A DNA stretch of 64,000 nt from Arion vulgaris (GCA_020796225.1 CM036765.1:36298066-36362065), one strand, 5' to 3'. Shown: positions 21,951 through 33,881, counted from the stretch's first letter. A program made the numbers and translations. The notes: generated by a model from the letters alone, not told the origin.

Positions 21951-22504
21951 TTATAAGTATAGAGTTCAGCAGAGACAACTGAAACAATGGCGAAACAACA
22001 AAATGTTGAAAATAAATAAAACAGATTTTAAACAAATTATACATTATCACAAATAGTCTAGACCTAAAGAACTTCTATCCAGCAACCAACGAACAAGATT
22101 TAACTCCAAAGCTTTCAATTTTCTGAGACGGGGAACAGTGGTGTGTCAAGTGCTTTGTGAATGCAATTTCGAAGAAAAGTTGAGCATTTTGTTGCTGTAA
22201 CGAGAATTTTTGTTGCTGTATTGCTCTATTATTTTAGAGCTGTTTTAATTCAACCATTTGTTCTGTCTTATTTTTGCTATGCATGTTACAAGCTTTTAAA
22301 AATCTAAATATGGAACTCCATGTCATTTAGTTTTCAAGATGAAATTAGGAATTTGCAAATCTAGTGTTGTATCAATCATACCATACCATATCATATCATG
22401 CTAGCGATAGTTGAACAAATTACTAAAGAAATAGATAGTAATGTTAATGCATTTGAAAATAAATGTAGCGAAAATTGTGACAATTGGGAAGAATTTTTTT
22501 TTTT

Positions 22505-23710
22505 ATATAACTAGCACAGTGTCAACATACCAGATAAGCTAGAGTAAAAGATTAACACAATATTAACATATCGGATTAGTTAGATTGAAACATTAACACA
22601 ATATTAACATCTTGGATTAGTTAGATTGAAACATTAACACATATATTAACATCTTGGATTAGTTAGATTGAAAGATTAATACTAATATTAAATATTGGAT
22701 TTTAGATTGAAAATTAACACTATATTAACATACTGATTAGTTAGATTGAAAGATTAACATTATGTAACATATTGGTTAGTTAGATTGAAACTATTAACAC
22801 AATATAACTATTGAATTAGTTAGATTGAAAGATTAACACTATATTAACATATTGGATTAGTTAGATTGAAATTAACTACTATATTAACATATTGGATTCA
22901 TTGATTGAAAGATTAACACAATATTAATATATTGGATTCTTAGATTGAAAGGTAACACTATATTAACATTTATTAGTTAGATTGAAGATTAACACAATGT
23001 AACATATTGAATTAGTTAGATTGAAAGATTAACACTATATTAACATTTGGATTCCTTAAATTGAAAGATTAACACTATATTAACATATTGAATTAGTTAG
23101 ATTGAAAGATTAACACTATATTAACATTTGGTTAGTTAGATTGAAGATTAACTATATTAACATATTGGATTAGTGATTGAAGATTAACACAATATTAATA
23201 TATTGGATTCCTTAGATTGAAAGATTACACTATATTAACATATTGGTTAGTTAGATTGAAGATTAACACAATAGTAACATATTATTGGTTGATTGAAGAT
23301 TAACACTATATTAACATTTTGAATTAGTTAGATTGAAAGATTAACACTATATTAACATATTGAATTAGTTAGATTGAAAGATTAACACTATATTAACATA
23401 TTGAATTAGTTAGATTGAAAGATTAACACTATATTAACATTTTGAATTAGTTAGATTGAAAGATTAACACTATATTAACATATTGAATTAGTTAGATTGA
23501 AAGATTAACACTATATTAACATATTGAATTAGTTTAGATTGAAAGATTAACACTATATTAACATTTGGATTCCTTAGATTGAAGATTAACATATATTAAC
23601 ATATTGAATTAGTTAGATTGAAGATTAACACTATATTAACATATGAATTAGTTGATTGAAAGATTAACACTATATTAACATATTGAATTAGTTAGATTGA
23701 AAGATTGACA
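22505..23710. repeat. 41-bp AT-rich minisatellite
   Basis: About 30 units of attgaaagattaacactata plus ttaacatattgaattagtta-g; units at 22680-23300 have frequent one- to three-base losses, while 23310-23540 are clean. Confidence 0.95.
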
Positions 23711-23934
23711 TTTTATTTCGTCAACACTTTGGGTTGGGTAAAATTAACAACAATTAAAACAACTAAATAAATAACTATGAGCAACAATTCTAATATAAAA
23801 AGAGGATATAATAAATTAATCAATATATCAATTAAATAGTTATCATTGTGGTAACATATCACAATGTAATAATTAAAATTTAGATCGCAAATGGAAGAGT
23901 ATTAAATTTGTACTTAAGCGCAGTTCAACTGGAA

Positions 23935-24180
23935 GTCAATCATTAAATGTTGAAAGAAACATCTATACAATAGCTTGAAAGCAACGCTACACAATAGCTT
24001 GAAAGCAACGGCTACAATAGCTTGAAAGCAACGTCTACACAATGCTTGAAAGCAACGTATACAAATAGCTTGAAAGCAACGTCTACACAATGCTTGAAGC
24101 AACGTTACACAATACCTTGAAAGCAACGACTACACAATAGCTCGAAAGCAACGTCTACACAATAGCTTGAAAGCAATCAC
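23935..24180. repeat. 25-bp minisatellite
   Basis: About ten units of acaatagcttgaaagcaacg-tctac. Confidence 0.93.
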
Positions 24181-24339
24181 AAACTAACAAGTAAATGTAG
24201 GTTGTGCACAAGAGTTGAAACAGCCCGTGAACAAACAATTTAAGCCAGTTTCAGAACTAAATATTGAAGAATTTGTGATTTAATAAAGTGTGAAAGCAAT
24301 TTAAAACTAATCGTCCAAACTGTTTGTTAACAAGAGATA

Positions 24340-26110
24340 AAGTAGTTTATGAACAAGGAGATGAAAACAGTTTATGAACAAGGAGATTAAAGTAGTTTAT
24401 GAACAAGGTGAAAAGCATTTGTGAACATGGAGATGAAAGCAGTTTATGAACAATGAGATGAAAGCAGTTTATGAACATGAGATGAAAGCAGTTTGTGAAC
24501 ATGGAGATGAAAGAGTTTATGAACAAGGAGATGAAAGTAGTTTTGAACAAGGAGATGAAAGCAGTTTATGAACAAGGAGATGAAAGCAGTTTATGAACAA
24601 GGAGATGAAAGAGTTTATGAACAAGGAGATGAAAGAGTTTATGAACATGGAGATGAAAGCAGTTTTTGAACAAGGAGATGAAAGCAGTTTATGAACAAGG
24701 AGATGAAAGCAGTTTATGAACAAGGAGATGAAAGCAGTTTGTGAACAAGGAGATGAAAGCAGTTTGTGAACAAGGAGATGAAAGCAGTTTGTGAACATGG
24801 AGATGAAAGCAGTTTATGAACAAGGAGATGAAAACAGTTTGTGAACATGGAGATGAAAGCAGTTTATGAACATGGAGATGAAAGCAGTTTATGAACAAGG
24901 AGATGAAAGCAGTTTGTGAACATGGAGATGAAAGCAGTTTATGAACAAGGAGATGAAAGCAGTTTATGAACAAGGAGATGAAAGTAGTTTATGAACATGG
25001 AGATGAAAGTAGTTTATAAACAAGGAGATGAAAGTAGTTTGTGAACATGGAGATAAAAACAGTTTGTGAACAAGGAGATGAAAGCAGTTTGTGAACAAGG
25101 AGATGAAAGCAGTTTGTGAACAAGGAGATGAAAGCAGTTTATGAACAAGGAGATGAAAGCAGTTTATGAACAAGGAGATGAAAGTAGTTTATGAACATGG
25201 AGATGAAAGCAGTTTATGAACAAGGAGATGAAAGCAGTTATGAGAACAAGGAGATGAAAGCAGTTTGTGAACAAGGAGATGAAAACAGTTTGTGAACAAG
25301 GAGATGAAAGCAGTTTATGAACATGGAGATGAAAGCAGTTTATGAACAAGGAGATGAAAGTAGTTTTGAACAAGGAGATAAGTAGTATGAACATGGAGAT
25401 GAAAGCAGTTTATGAACAAGGAGATGAAATCAGTTTATGAACAAGGAGATGAAAGCAGTTTATGAACAAGGAGATGAAAGTAGTTTTGAACAAGGAGATG
25501 AAAGCAGTTTATGAACAAGGAGATGAAAGCTGTTTATGAACATCGAGATGAAAGCAGTTTATGAACATGGAGATGAAAGCAGTTTATGAACATGGAGATG
25601 AAAGCAGTTTATGAACAAGGAGATGAAAGCAGTTTGTGAACAAGGAGATGAAAGCAGTTTTTGAACTAGAATTTGATAGCAGTTGGAAAACTAAAATTTG
25701 AAAACAGTTTGATATCTAAACATTGAAAACTTTTTGAAAGCCTAAAAATTGAAAACAGTTTGATGATAAGAAATAAAAATCCGTTAAGGAGTGGATAGCA
25801 ATTTTAGAATAAAAAATTGAAATCAGTTTTATTTTATTAAAACGTTGAAAGCAATTTTATTTTATTAAAACTTTGAACGCAGTTTGGGAAATATAAATTT
25901 TAGAGGATTTCTGAAATAGAAAAGTTGAAAACAGTTTGTGATAAAAAGTTGAAAGCACTATTAAAGCAAAATGTTGAAAGCAACCTGTGAACAAATAGAT
26001 AAAAGCACTTTTTTAAACTAACAATTGAAACTAGTAATCTCACTAAATGTTGAAAGTAATGTACTCACTAAAAGTTGAATGCAATGTATTTACTAAAACT
26101 TGAATATTGT
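24340..26110. repeat. 25-bp minisatellite with decayed right flank
   Basis: About 52 units of agatgaaagcagtttatgaa-caagg at 24340-25675, then progressively diverged relatives (gttgaaagcaattt, tgaaaacagtttg) to 26110 and beyond the LINE at 26175. The gradient shows an old array whose centre was re-homogenised. Confidence 0.93.
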
Positions 26111-26174
26111 TTGAGACTTTAAGGTTGTATAGATCCAGTTAGCATACTAAAATATTTAGCCTGTTTGACAATAG

Positions 26175-26644
26175 CTGATAGGAAAACAAAGATCAGAATA
26201 CTATGAGCATGCATATTTCCAGTGGCAACGTATGGGTGTGAAGCATGGACATGTAATAAGGCAGGAGACAACATACATGTGTTTTGAATATAAATGTTAC
26301 AGAAGAGTCCTCCGTATATCATGGACAGAGAAGAGAACAAATAGATCTATCCAGAAAGAACTCAAAAATCAGAGAAAATTGGCTAATGCTACAAATAAGA
26401 AGGAGAAAATTAAGTTATTTTGGATATATAAAAAGAGACGAAGAACTGAAGAAGACCATCATGGAAGGAGGCAACCGGCAAAGAGAAGAAGAGGAAGACA
26501 ACGGGGAAGATGGATTCAGGATGTAACTGATGGTTTGAACATGACGGTTGCAGAGGCAGGACATCTGGCCTATGAGAGAGATTTCGGAGTACTGTTGAGG
26601 TGGCAAAGTTCTGCTCAGGACAAGCTATTTGATGATGATGATGA
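26175..26644 (+). mobile_element. RTE-like LINE 3' fragment
   Basis: Encodes YRRVLRISWTEKRTNRSI, then RRRKLSYFGYIKRDEELK and RGRQRGRWIQDVTDGLNM across frames, and ends in GATGATGATGATGAT. The flanking 9-mer tgacaatag occurs at 26166-26174 and 26645-26653. It sits in the decayed part of the 25-bp array. Second subfamily, shared with 30560-31046. Confidence 0.85.
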
Positions 26645-26784
26645 TGACAATAGAATTGTCGAACAGTTTGAGAACTAAACATTAGAAGCAGAGAATTAAC
26701 CAATTACTAAACATTGTTACTAAATAGAAATACTGAACATAATGTGATATTAAAGATGAAAACTAGACATTGGAAACAGTTCAT

Positions 26785-27075
26785 CATTATCAACAAATAG
26801 CTTGTCCTGAGCAGAACTTTGCACCTCTAACAGTCCTTCCAAATGTATATCTCTCCCATAGCCTATGCAGCCGTAGTTCTAAAATAATCAGCCATATCTT
26901 GAATCTATCTTTTCCTTGGTCTTTTTCTTCTTGGCCTCCTTGCCGGGGTGACTCCTACCTTAATGGTCTTCTTCAACCATCTTTGTCATTTTACGTGTTC
27001 AAAATACTTCAATTTTCTTATTGTTATGTAGTAGCAGTCAGTTTTCATTGATCTTGTATTCTTTCTGGATATATC
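26785..27075 (-). mobile_element. RTE-like LINE 3' fragment, inverted neighbour
   Basis: Minus-strand copy of the same 3' region (agcttgtcctgagcagaact is the complement of the 26620 region), facing the 26175 copy tail to tail about 140 bp away. Confidence 0.8.
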
Positions 27076-27084
27076 TAGAAACAA

Positions 27085-27235
27085 GTAATGATTGTTTAAG
27101 CCAAGGCACATTCTTTCAACCAAAGAACAGAGTCTTTTTGGTTACATCAGAACGTGTTGGCTAACATCGCCCGTGTGTTTCCGGAGCCACATGGAAAGCA
27201 AAGATTAGTACCACTCGGATCTACTAGGCATGTCG
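27085..27235 (+). mobile_element. SINE-B 5' part at the edge of the 27-bp array
   Basis: cgcccgtgtgtttccggagc, gcaaagattagtaccactcg and actaggcatgtcgt match the first 75 bp of SINE-B at 29918. The 70 bp before it (aaggcacattctttcaacc, catcagaacgtgttggc) is also found in diverged form at 35275-35335 ahead of the other array-bearing SINE-B. Confidence 0.75.
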
Positions 27236-28855
27236 TGGGAAGGTGACTAAGGTAGGGTTTGGTGGGAAGGTGACTAAGGTAGGGTTTGGTGGGAAGGTGA
27301 TTAATGTAGGGTTTGGTGGGAAGGTGGCTAAGATAGGATTTGGTGGGAATGTGACTAAGGTAGGGTTTGGTGGGAAGGTGATTAATGTAGGGTTTGGTGG
27401 GAAGGTGGCTAAGGTAGGGTTTGGTGGGAATGTGACTAAGGTAGGGTTTGGTGGGAATGTGTCTAAGGTAGGGTTTGGTGGGAAGGTGACTAATGTAGGG
27501 TTTGGTGGGAAGGTGACTAATGTAGGGTTTGGTGGGAAGGTGACTACGGTAGGGTTTGGTGGGAATGTGACTAAGGTAGGGTTTGGTGGGAAGGTGACTA
27601 ATGTAGGGTTTGGTGGGAAGGTGACTAAGGTAGGGTTTGGTGGGAAGGTGTCTAAGGTAGGGTTTGGTGGGAAGGTCACTAAGGTAGGGTTTGGTGGGAA
27701 GGTGACTAATGTAGGGTTTGGTGGGAATGTGTCTAAGGTAGGGTTTGGTGGGAAGGTGACTAAGGTAGGGTTTGGTGGGAAGGTGTCTAATGTAGGGTTT
27801 TGTGGGAATGTGTCTAAGGTAGGGTTTGGTGGGAAGGTGACTAAGGTAGGGTTTGGTGGGAAGGTGTCAGTAGGTTTGGTGAATGTGACTAATGTAGGGT
27901 TTGTTGGGAAGGTGACTAATAGGGTTTGGTGGGTAGGTGACTAAGGTAGGGTTTGGTGGGAAGGTGTCTAAGGTAGGGTTTGGTGGGAATGTGTCTAAGG
28001 TAGGGTTTGGTGGGAAGGTGACTAATGTAGGGTTTGGTGGGAAGGTGACTAAGGTAGGGTTTGGTGGGAAGGTGACTAAGATAGAGTTTGGTGGGAATGT
28101 GTCTAAGGTAGGGTTTGGTGGGAATGTGCTAAGGTAGGGTTTGGTGGGAAGGTGACTAAGGTAGGGTTTGGTGGGAAGGTGTCTAAGATAGGGTTTGGTG
28201 GGAATGTGACTAAGGTAGGGTTTGGTGGAAGTGACTAATGTAGGTTGGTGGAAGGTGACTAAGGTAGGGTTTGGTGGAGGTGACTAAGATAATTTGGTGG
28301 AATGTGCTAAGGTAGGGTTTGGTGGGAAGGTGACTAAGGTAGGGTTTGGTGGGAAGGTGACTAATGTAGGGTTTGGTGGGAAGGTGACTAATGTAGGGTT
28401 TGGTGGGAAGGTGACTAAGGTAGGGTTTGGTGGGAAGGTGACTAAGATAAGATTTGGTGGGAATGTGTCTAGGTAGGGTTTGGTGAAAGTGACTAAGGTG
28501 GTTTGGTGGAAGGTGACTAATGAGGTTTGGTGGAAGGTGACTAATGTAGGGTTTGTGGAAATGTGTCTAAGGTAGGGTTTGGTGGGAAGGTGACTAAGGT
28601 AGGGTTTGGTGGGAGGTGTCTAAGGTAGGGTTTGGGAGGAATGGTCTAAGGTAGGGTTTGTGGAAGGTGCTAAAGGGAGGGTTTGATGGGAAGGTGTCTA
28701 AGGTAGGGTTTGGTGGGAATGTCTAAGGTAGGGTTTGGTGGAGAAGCACTGGAGGGTTTGGTGGAAAGTGTCTAAAGTAGGGTTTGGTGGAATGTGTCTA
28801 AGGTAGGGTTTGGTGGGAAGGTGACTAAGGTAGGGTTTGGTGGGAGGTGACCAGG
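27236..28855. repeat. 27-bp array derived from SINE-B
   Basis: About 60 units of gtgactaaggtagggtttgg-tgggaag with fixed variants (aatg, tctaag). The unit is the SINE-B segment gcgactgaggtaggggtctt-gggaag, and the array starts exactly where that segment lies. Clean at 27236-28190, indel-rich at 28200-28840. It generates glycine-rich and proline-rich open frames on the two strands. Confidence 0.93.
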
Positions 28856-28859
28856 TAAG

Positions 28860-29105
28860 TTTGCTTGAATCTGGCTATATCAACTTATAGTAGAAAATTT
28901 GAGGTACAATATCCCAATCACCACTGAAATCGATGAGTTGGCTGTCAGACTATACCAACGGGTTTAAAGGCTCAGAGAGAGAGAGAGAAAGTGAGAGGAG
29001 TGAGTGAGGTTAACATTTTTAATAAAATTTGTTGTGCCAGACCCATTTCAATCTACTTTAACTTTTACTGTTGACTTATAATCCGTGCACATCCAGTTGG
29101 TCCTA
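28860..29105. other. Spacer with GA microsatellite
   Basis: A short GAGAGA tract at 28974-28990; nothing else recognised. Confidence 0.5.
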
Positions 29106-29119
29106 ACTAGCTTATTTGC

Positions 29120-29400
29120 ATACATATGACTGTCTGTCAGGTCAAGCAGTTCAGAAGTCTACAATAGTATATGTATAACATATGACGGTCTGTCAGGTCA
29201 CTCAGTTCAGAAGTCTACAATAGTATCTCTATAACATATGACGGTCTGTCAGGTCACTCAGTTCAGAAGTCTACAATAGTATCTGTATAACATATGACGG
29301 TCTGTCAGGTCACTCAGTTCAGAAGTCTACAATAGTATCTGTATAACATATGACGGTCTGTCAGGTCACTCAGTTCAGAAGTCTACAATAGTATTGTATA
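29120..29400. repeat. 56-bp tandem array, 5 copies
   Basis: Units aacatatgacggtctgtcag with cagttcagaagtctacaata; the first copy is slightly diverged and the last three are near-identical. Confidence 0.95.
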
Positions 29401-29517
29401 AAAGTTATAAGTATCATTTCAGAAGTCAAATCTATGATTTCTGTAAGTGAACAAGATCTCGTATAAGATATACTAATGATGAATCCAATCACTTAATAAC
29501 AAAGCATGTATAATATG

Positions 29518-29554
<37 letters not shown>

Positions 29555-29660
29555 ATAACTATCATAATTACACTTGGTAAATAATCATGTGTGCTCCGAT
29601 CTATGTCTTATGCAGAAAAATCTCAGCGACAGCACACGTACTCCATGCGACAGCAAGAGT
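29518..29660 (-). mobile_element. SINE-E 3' end with (TTGA)n tail
   Basis: The plus strand shows attgattgattgattgattg then the complement of the SINE-E 3' region (gtgctccgatctatgtctta, aatctcagcgacagcacac). 5'-truncated, minus orientation. Confidence 0.8.
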
Positions 29661-29794
29661 CACTGGTGTAGTTTTGAAGATATTGAAAAGTGTGTAGGAA
29701 TTTAATTTGTAATGTTCTTTTGAATAAATTGTACCCGGGCTGCGGCCATGCACGTCTACTCTTATCGAATTTTAACTGTTCTGTTTTTTTATCT

Positions 29795-30215
29795 TATTGT
29801 CTGTGTCTGATAGAGCTAGGAACTTGATCTCACCTACAATGAGAACAGAAATCTCTGGAATAATATCCCGATTGCTACACGTGGGAAGCGAACTGTTTAC
29901 TTTAGAACGAGAGTCGAACCCGTGTGTTGCCGGGGTCGCAAGGAGAGCAAAGAATAGTAACACTGCGACCTACAAGACATGTTGTAAGAGGCGACTGAGG
30001 TAGGGGTCTTGGGAAGCTACCCTAGTAAATAAAAACGTCGCAGAAATCGGAAATGCTGGCCAACTTGTAGACGCATATTCGCTTTTAGGCTCAAATCACA
30101 TATAAACCATAAAGAGTGTTTAACAAGTAGTCGATATGGAGAGCTTGAAGAAGAAGAAGAAGAACTAGAGTCGAGAATATTACCACTACGCCACAGAGAC
30201 ACAACTACAGCATTA
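29795..30215 (-). mobile_element. SINE-E 5' half, interrupted by SINE-B
   Basis: 29795-29917 is the complement of the SINE-E region gtaggtgagatcaagttcct, and 30161-30215 carries its tRNA-like head (inverse ctctgtggcgtagtggtaat). The two pieces are separated by a SINE-B inserted at 29918. Copies in plus orientation are at 31085 and 32088. Confidence 0.8.
29918..30160 (+). mobile_element. SINE-B inserted in SINE-E, 14-bp TSD
   Basis: A 243-bp element running from cccgtgtgttgccggggtc through gacatgttgtaagaggcgac and gagtgtttaacaagtagtcg to a GAA-triplet tail. Flanks agaacgagagtcga (29904-29917) and agaactagagtcga (30161-30174) match 13 of 14. No tRNA head. It shares its first 75 bp core with SINE-A. 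Confidence 0.9.
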
Positions 30216-30559
30216 AATAATTTACTGAACAAATAATTTCCTTTTTTATTTCCAGTAAATGAAATCAATAACAGAAGAAATCAGTGCGTGTCAGTAGAAA
30301 CCATAGTATCAAACTCATGTGAGCTTGGTTGGTCTTCAATTGGAAACATTAATTTATGTCAGAAACATCACGCGCAAGCACGAACTCACGGTCTAGTTCA
30401 TTTAGATTACGGCACTCAAATGTTTTCTGAACATTCGACGTTGATTCAAGATGTGATAGAAATTATGGGGTTTTTTTTAACTCTGGTTACTGTAATATTT
30501 CGCTAGGTGTTGAGAGAATATATGTGAACGTTGAGTGTGGAGAAATAATATGAAGATTA

Positions 30560-31046
30560 ATGATATCAAAGATCAAATATAGAATGGAATACCACTTACA
30601 TGACATATATGTATTCCCAGTGGCAAAGTAGAAGTGTTAGATATGGACATTTAATAAGGTACTGGACAAACATATATGTGTTTTGAATATAAGTGTTACA
30701 GAATAGTCCTTCGTATATCATGAACAGAGAAGAGAACAAATAGATCTATCCAGAAAGAACTCAAAATCAAAGAAAATTGATAGTGTTACAAATAAGAAAG
30801 AAAACATTGAGGTATTTTGGACATATAAAAAGACACGAAGGACCGGAGAAGATCATTCTGGAAGGAGGCATACCGGCAAAGAGGAGAAGAGGTAGACCAC
30901 GGAAAAGATGGATTCAGGATGTAACTATTGGTTTGAACATGACGACTGCAGAGGCGGGACATCTGGCCTATGAGAGAGAGAAATTCCGAAGGACTGTTGG
31001 GGTGGCTTAGTTCTGCTCAGGATAAGCTATTTGATGATGATGACAA
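30560..31046 (+). mobile_element. RTE-like LINE 3' fragment
   Basis: Contains LQIRKKTLRYFGHIKRHEGP, AKRRRGRPRKRWIQDV and TTAEAGHLAYE, ending gatgatgatga. Same subfamily as 26175 and better preserved at the protein level. No clear TSD. Confidence 0.85.
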
Positions 31047-31084
31047 ATACAGATGGGGATCACTGTAACGTAGAGGTTAGTCTC

Positions 31085-31505
31085 AGTCACTGTAGCGTAG
31101 AGGTTAGATGCTTGCCTCTCATCCCATAGGTACTTGGGTCGTTCCCTCGTGGAGATATCCAGATATTTTTCCAGAGATTCCTGATCTCAGTGTAGATGAG
31201 ATCAAGTTTCTAGTCCTTCGGAGACTGGCAATACAAAGTAATTCCTGTGTTCATGTTGGGCACGTAAAAGAGCAATTTTCAGTTCAAAAATCGAAAATAG
31301 CAGGCTGGAAAGTCGCTGTCCGTGCAAAATTCATTAGAAAAATATTAAAAACAAATTTTTTACAAAATATTTCCACCATCTTCTAAATTAGATCGTGGAG
31401 TTTTGCATTCTACGTAGTCCGGGAACTGCCGTTGAGATTTTTCGATGTACGAAAGAGATCGGAACACACCAGGTTACTCACCAGAGTGCAATGATGATGG
31501 TCCTA
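31085..31505 (+). mobile_element. SINE-E copy
   Basis: A tRNA-like head (gtagcgtagaggttagatgc; B-box region gggtcgttccc) is followed by the SINE-E body (gatgagatcaagtttctagt; gcaggctggaaagtcgctgt) and 3' part (agagatcggaacacaccagg). The head is partly duplicated at 31064-31110. Confidence 0.82.
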
Positions 31506-32087
31506 TCAAAAAGAAAAAACAAAAGAAAGAGAGTAATAATGATTATGGTGATGATTCATGGACCTGGTAGTACAAAACATAATAGTACTATATATATTTG
31601 ATATCAAATGACTCAACAATGTTTAAAAGAGTCATGGTTATCAAGGGAAATCTATCTTCAAATATACAAACGATATTTCTTGCAATAAATGGCATTGAAA
31701 TATCACATATATTTCATTTTTACGACATTTTGGCTGTTTTCTTCTGCCGATTTATCGTCGTAAAACCGGTCACTTTATGGCTTTTTGAGATTCATTGCTC
31801 CATTTCTGAACATATAACTGATTGATTCTTCGAAATGTACACGATTTCAAAATTCAGTCGTAAATATGATCGCATTCTCAGATGGGACACATCATTGACA
31901 ACATTCAGAGATGGCATACAACTGTATCAGACTTCAAGTCCTCAAATATCATAGATGGATGTTGCAATCTGTAAGGTTATATTTATTTTCTTGCTATTGT
32001 GTGTGTTTTTGTTTTCTTGTTTTGTTTGGCAGATAGCTAGAATGAATATTTACATGTTCTTGTAGCCATAAACACGTTTGAGGAACT

Positions 32088-32517
32088 CTGTGGCGTAGAG
32101 GCTACGTGCTTGTCTCTCGTTTCAAAGGTAATATGTTCGCTCCTCGTGGAACGACCGGGATTTTCAAGAGATCCTAATCTTTAATGTAGGTGAGATCGAG
32201 TTTCTAGTTCTATCGGAAACGGACGATAAAACGTGGATCCCCCGTTCATGTTGCTCACGTAAAAGAACATTTGACAGTTAATAATCGAGAAGAGCAGGCT
32301 GGAAAGCCGCTGCCCAGGCAAAATTCATTTAGAAAGATTATTAAATAAAAATCTTACAGAATATTTTCACTATCTTCTAAATTACATCGGGAACCTCGCC
32401 GGTGCTATTGGGCTCGTGCACTGCCTCTGAGATCTTCCTGTATAAGAAAGAGATCGGAGCACACATTGTTACTCACCGAAATGCAGTGACGATAGTTCTA
32501 TCAATCAATCTCAAACT
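32088..32517 (+). mobile_element. SINE-E copy, near full length
   Basis: About 430 bp from ctctgtggcgtagaggctac through gtgagatcgagtttctagtt, gcaggctggaaagccgctgc and gagatcttcctgtataag to a short tcaatcaatc tail. It defines the family's extent. Confidence 0.85.
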
Positions 32518-32639
32518 CTTGCACTTACACACAGACAGACAAAAGTGTAGTCAATGTTCTTGAAATTGCACAATCATTCCCAACCTACATCCCATAATTT
32601 CATTATCTAATTTACCTTGCATGTTACCAGATATCCACT

Positions 32640-32856
32640 TATTACTGATATATATATATATATACGCTTTCATCTTGTTGACTGTCGATAGTGTCATAAC
32701 TTAACCATTTCGATGGCTCCACCCGGCCAGAAAGCAATGGCAAACTACTGAACGTAATAATGCCTAGAAAAATCAAACAGCGTTAAAAAGCTGAGGTTGA
32801 TTCGTAAAGTCCTGTAAAAGATATGCAATTAACTTTAGGGCGAAATAGTTAAGTTT

Positions 32857-32922
<66 letters not shown>

Positions 32923-33060
32923 GCTTTCATCTTGTTGACTGTCGATAGTGTCATAACTTAACTATTTCGCCCTAAAGTTAATTGCATATCTTTTACAGGA
33001 CTTTGCGAATCAACCTCAGCTTTTTAACGCTGTTTGTGATTTTTCTAGAGCATTTTACGG
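32640..33060. repeat. Foldback: ~95-bp inverted repeat around (TA)n
   Basis: The left arm at about 32758-32855 (aaagctgaggttgattcgta, gatatgcaattaactttagg) is inverted at about 32954-33055 (cctaaagttaattgcatatc, aatcaacctcagctttttaa). The loop holds a TA run (32862-32920) and cgctttcatcttgttgactg, which also occurs as a direct copy at 32665. RNA from this region would form a long hairpin. Confidence 0.9.
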
Positions 33061-33520
33061 TTTCTGAACAGGTGGAACCATCGTTCTTTTGAAAAAATCC
33101 ACGCGAAACAATTTGCAACAAACTGTCAGCAGGGTTCGAACTCAGAACGTTGGTGTTAATAGACCGAGTCACTATCCCTAAGCCAGGGTGGCAAACTTTT
33201 GTGCAGAGGCCACATTGAAAATTATAAAGCTATTGGAGGCCACATATAATATTATGTATATTTTGTTTAATTCTCCGTAAGTAATCAATTAAATATTTTT
33301 ATTGTAAACAAAGGTAGTTTTACATTATGTAGATAACTTCTGAAATAAATTATATTTCTAACAGACTTACACTATAACAGTATACTTTCTAATATGGATA
33401 AATGTGTTTGAGGGCCGCAAAATATCCAATGGCAGGCGCATGCAGCGCCGCGGCCGTAGTTTGCCCACCCCTGCTCTAAGCCATAGACGCCACCTATTTC
33501 GCCCTACTGAGCCGACATAT
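33060..33520 (-). mobile_element. SINE-C-like element interrupted by a MITE
   Basis: The minus strand has B-box gagttcgaaccctg near 33130-33145 and an A-box-like tggcttagggatagtgactc that becomes continuous only when 33184-33473 is removed. The body left of it shares tttctgaacag and ccacgcgaaacaattt with SINE-C. Confidence 0.65.
33184..33473. mobile_element. hAT-type MITE, 290 bp
   Basis: Ends cagggtggcaaacttttgtg and, inverted, caggggtgggcaaactacgg are terminal inverted repeats of hAT style. Flanking 8-mers ccctaagc (33176-33183) and ctctaagc (33474-33481) match 7 of 8. It lies in a SINE head. No coding capacity. Confidence 0.87.
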
Positions 33521-33654
33521 TGTCTCGCAGTATTTTATTTAACATGACGCAAAGATAGCATAATGGCTATTTCAGTAGACTGTTCAGTATAAATGCATAC
33601 AGGTATTAAAATCATTACGGAATGATAAGGTTAAAACAGCTATCAACCTGAACA

Positions 33655-33730
33655 TTAACATCGTCACTGCCACCAAGGTTATCACTGTAACATCATTGAT
33701 ATGGAAAACAACACCACTAGTATCGTCATC
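33655..33730. repeat. Inverted, permuted partner of 34428-34497
   Basis: The complement of 33661-33703 matches 34428-34470 over about 43 bases with one mismatch (atatcaatgatgttacag, gataaccttggtggcagtga). The adjoining block gacgatactagtggtgttg also matches but on the opposite side. Confidence 0.85.
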
Positions 33731-33881
33731 GTCACCAGAAACATCAACTTGAACTTTATCGCCATTTTCAACATCAAAGACATTTTTAATTGAGCTTCCC
33801 AACTGTAGTTGATGTCCCCATTTTATTTTTATTTTCATTACTCCATCTCTTCACAAAATTATGTAATTTTACTGTTACAGC

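Noticed and set aside
27224..28476. Glycine-rich and proline-rich open frames of up to 233 codons
   Set aside because: They are translations of the 27-bp array, whose length is a multiple of three; open on both strands with no splice or promoter context.
29518..29553. Independent (TTGA)n microsatellites at 29.5, 44.1 and 48.6 kb
   Set aside because: Each is followed by the same SINE-E 3' sequence, so they are retroposon tails.
30560..30600. TSD for the RTE-like copy at 30560
   Set aside because: The candidate match near 30567 aligns with internal sequence of the sister copy at 26175, so it is element, not flank.
33584..33838. 84-codon minus-strand frame with GDDDDTSGVV
   Set aside because: Overlaps the duplicated, permuted segment and lacks coding context; likely chance.
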